A DNA stretch of 64,000 nt, from the NCBI RefSeq assembly GCF_005239225.2, contig NC_133293.1, forward strand, positions 2,666,001 to 2,730,000, in the 5' to 3' direction. Within the stretch, counting starts at the first letter, position 1, and each line of letters opens with the position of its first letter. A model generated the notes under the pieces. That model was not told the DNA's origin and did no database searches. It saw only the letters and a list, made by a program, of their open reading frames with translations. This document shows positions 62,701 through 64,000 of the stretch, one piece after another. The DNA comes from Populus alba. Lineage: Eukaryota > Streptophyta > Magnoliopsida > Malpighiales > Salicaceae. The translations under genes were made by a program, and so were the position numbers.

Positions 62701-64000
62701 CATCTTAGCTAGTTTTAAAAACTATTGAAACTCTATGTAATTTTGATGATGAAGGTACGTAAAGCAATGGGACAACATTGCGAGTATTTATCTATAAATT
62801 TCCAAACAAGTTTTTTAAAACTCTTTAAATCACCAAAATAGTAAAATAATAACAAATGACCCAGTTTCTCATTCACTTTTCAAGTCCTAATATTTAATTA
62901 TGTGTAGAAAATAGTAACAAGAAGAGAAAATTTGGGGTACTCTTTTTTAATCTATCTTCCACTTACCAATCATGGCAAAAGCTAAATTAAGATTGCTTTC
63001 CGTGGCAGAAAAAAAATGAAACAAAAACCCATATTTGAAAAACATTTTAATGGTAAAATTCATTCATTAAAATAAAGGGAAAAAAAACTCAAAAACCCTT
63101 AAGTTTTAATCAAATCCCTTTAAAAATAGAAGATGATGATTCTAGCTTGAATTTGTTGAGGATGAGTTTTTAGTCCATTTTCATGGCACATATTTTTGCT
63201 GTCGTCGTCACCATCTTTTATAGTTTCAATTGTCACATGCATCTTCTTATTAAAGGGGTGAAAAAGAGAAGAAATTAACACCTATTATGAAAAACAATTG
63301 CAGCATGTGAGGAAAGAATATTGTGATAACCACCCACAATTAATTTAAACAAGTAAGAGAGGATCAATGACAAAAACAACTCGTCCACGTGAAAAAAGTA
63401 GGTAGCCACTTTATTGTTCATATGAGCATTGAAAGAGTTGAGAAAACCCCTAATTTTTTTAGTTGTGTAGTTAATTTTCTATTATCTTCTTCTTAATCTT
63501 TTCCTTTAGAGGGTGACATCTTCCCTTTTCCCCTTTCCCCCTACTCTTTTGCTCTTTATTCCTTTTAGAATGGAGAGTTGCTTTCAATTCTCTAACATAG
63601 ATTTTTGTTTAGTATTTTAGTTTAAACAACTAGTCGCAACTTTTTGATGCTGCTAGAAATATACGGGATGGATCTATTGCTTGTGATAAATTGTAAAGTT
63701 GGACGCGTGTTTCTTTGTTTGTATTGGGTTTGGTGGTTTATGTTTAGATTTTTTATAGTTAAGATGTTTGTGCTTTAATAGGTTACTAAATAAGTGGTTT
63801 ATGTTATGTCATAGACTATACCCAATATTTTTTTAACTAAAAACAATTATTCACCCAAGTTTTGTATTCTAACCTGTCAAAATATTTTCAAACTAAAAAA
63901 AATATGCCCTACACCAAATTTTTATAAAAAAAGAAAAATAGAGAGACTGGACCAAAATTTCAAGATGATATATTTTTTAAAAAAATAATTTGAATGATGA
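59730..64000. other. AT-rich non-coding stretch to the window end
   Basis: No gene is recognised. All open frames are short and rich in Phe, Ile, Lys and Asn. Apart from the local duplication at 61521-61949 there is only low-complexity DNA, including a GTGTGTGCGGGCGTGCGCGCAC patch near 62622-62644, written here as an alternating purine-pyrimidine run. Confidence 0.5.
61521..61949. repeat. Tandem duplication of about 210-219 bp, plus a partial third copy
   Basis: 61521-61730 and 61731-61949 are direct copies, both starting AATTGAAAAA and sharing 'cattaatttcatatttaat'. The second has a short extra piece (GGAATTAC) near 61819. A partial third copy at about 62502-62543 shares 'caaatcttgattggaatag'. 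Confidence 0.88.

Overview
This looks like nuclear DNA of a woody eudicot, most likely a Salicaceae (poplar or willow) chromosome arm. It is strongly AT-rich, its genes have many GT-AG introns, and its coding sequence resembles eudicot families. It is packed with Copia, L1-type LINE, Ogre/Tat-type Ty3 LTR, TRIM and hAT relics. The species call is an inference from gene and repeat style; no search was run.

Three host genes appear intact, all on the minus strand. (1) 3463-5608: a two-exon gene for a small secreted GPI-anchored protein of the Arabidopsis At5g19250 type (202 aa). (2) 17933-20686: a five-exon Tubby-like F-box protein (395 aa). (3) 33214-39356: a twelve-coding-exon gene for a 416-aa nuclear-looking protein with one C2HC zinc finger resembling those of SAGA deubiquitinase-module subunits; it also has a 5'UTR intron and a telo-box near its start. 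Between (1) and (2) lies a decayed DEAD-box helicase gene of the RH58 type (about 14405-15755, minus) that keeps its intron spacing but carries stops, frameshifts and a deletion. RH58 and the GPI-protein gene are near neighbours in Arabidopsis (At5g19210 and At5g19250), so this looks like an ancestral block that lost one gene.

Mobile elements by region: 8618-13591, a complete but dead Copia element with about 217-bp LTRs, a PBS and the target duplication CCTCC. 21816-22228, a 413-bp complete TRIM (LTR, 44-bp interior with PBS and PPT, LTR) with target duplication TTAAT; a solo LTR of the same family sits at 42155-42325 with duplication CCAAG. About 22450-28440, a degenerate L1-type LINE (minus) with an internal 227-bp tandem duplication. 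30104-30909, a non-autonomous element with 12-bp terminal inverted repeats. From 40.9 kb to 59.7 kb is a graveyard of Ogre/Tat-type LTRs: 40900-43405, 45140-45850, 50457-52219 with gag remains at 48526-49796, and a solo LTR at 57306-59724 with duplication TAGAC. One of these LTRs cuts a TTF-type hAT transposase relic at 52220. A fragment of chloroplast psbC (CP43) is inserted at 53861-54047.

The remaining stretches (0-3.2, 5.7-8.6, 28.4-33.2, 43.4-48.5 and 59.7-64 kb) are AT-rich, non-coding and repeat-derived as far as I can tell. No tRNA, rRNA, CRISPR or operon-like structure was seen. The best candidates for a second look are the miniature TRIM family, the RH58 pseudogene with its synteny, the psbC insertion, and a 99-nt in-frame intron in the zinc-finger gene.
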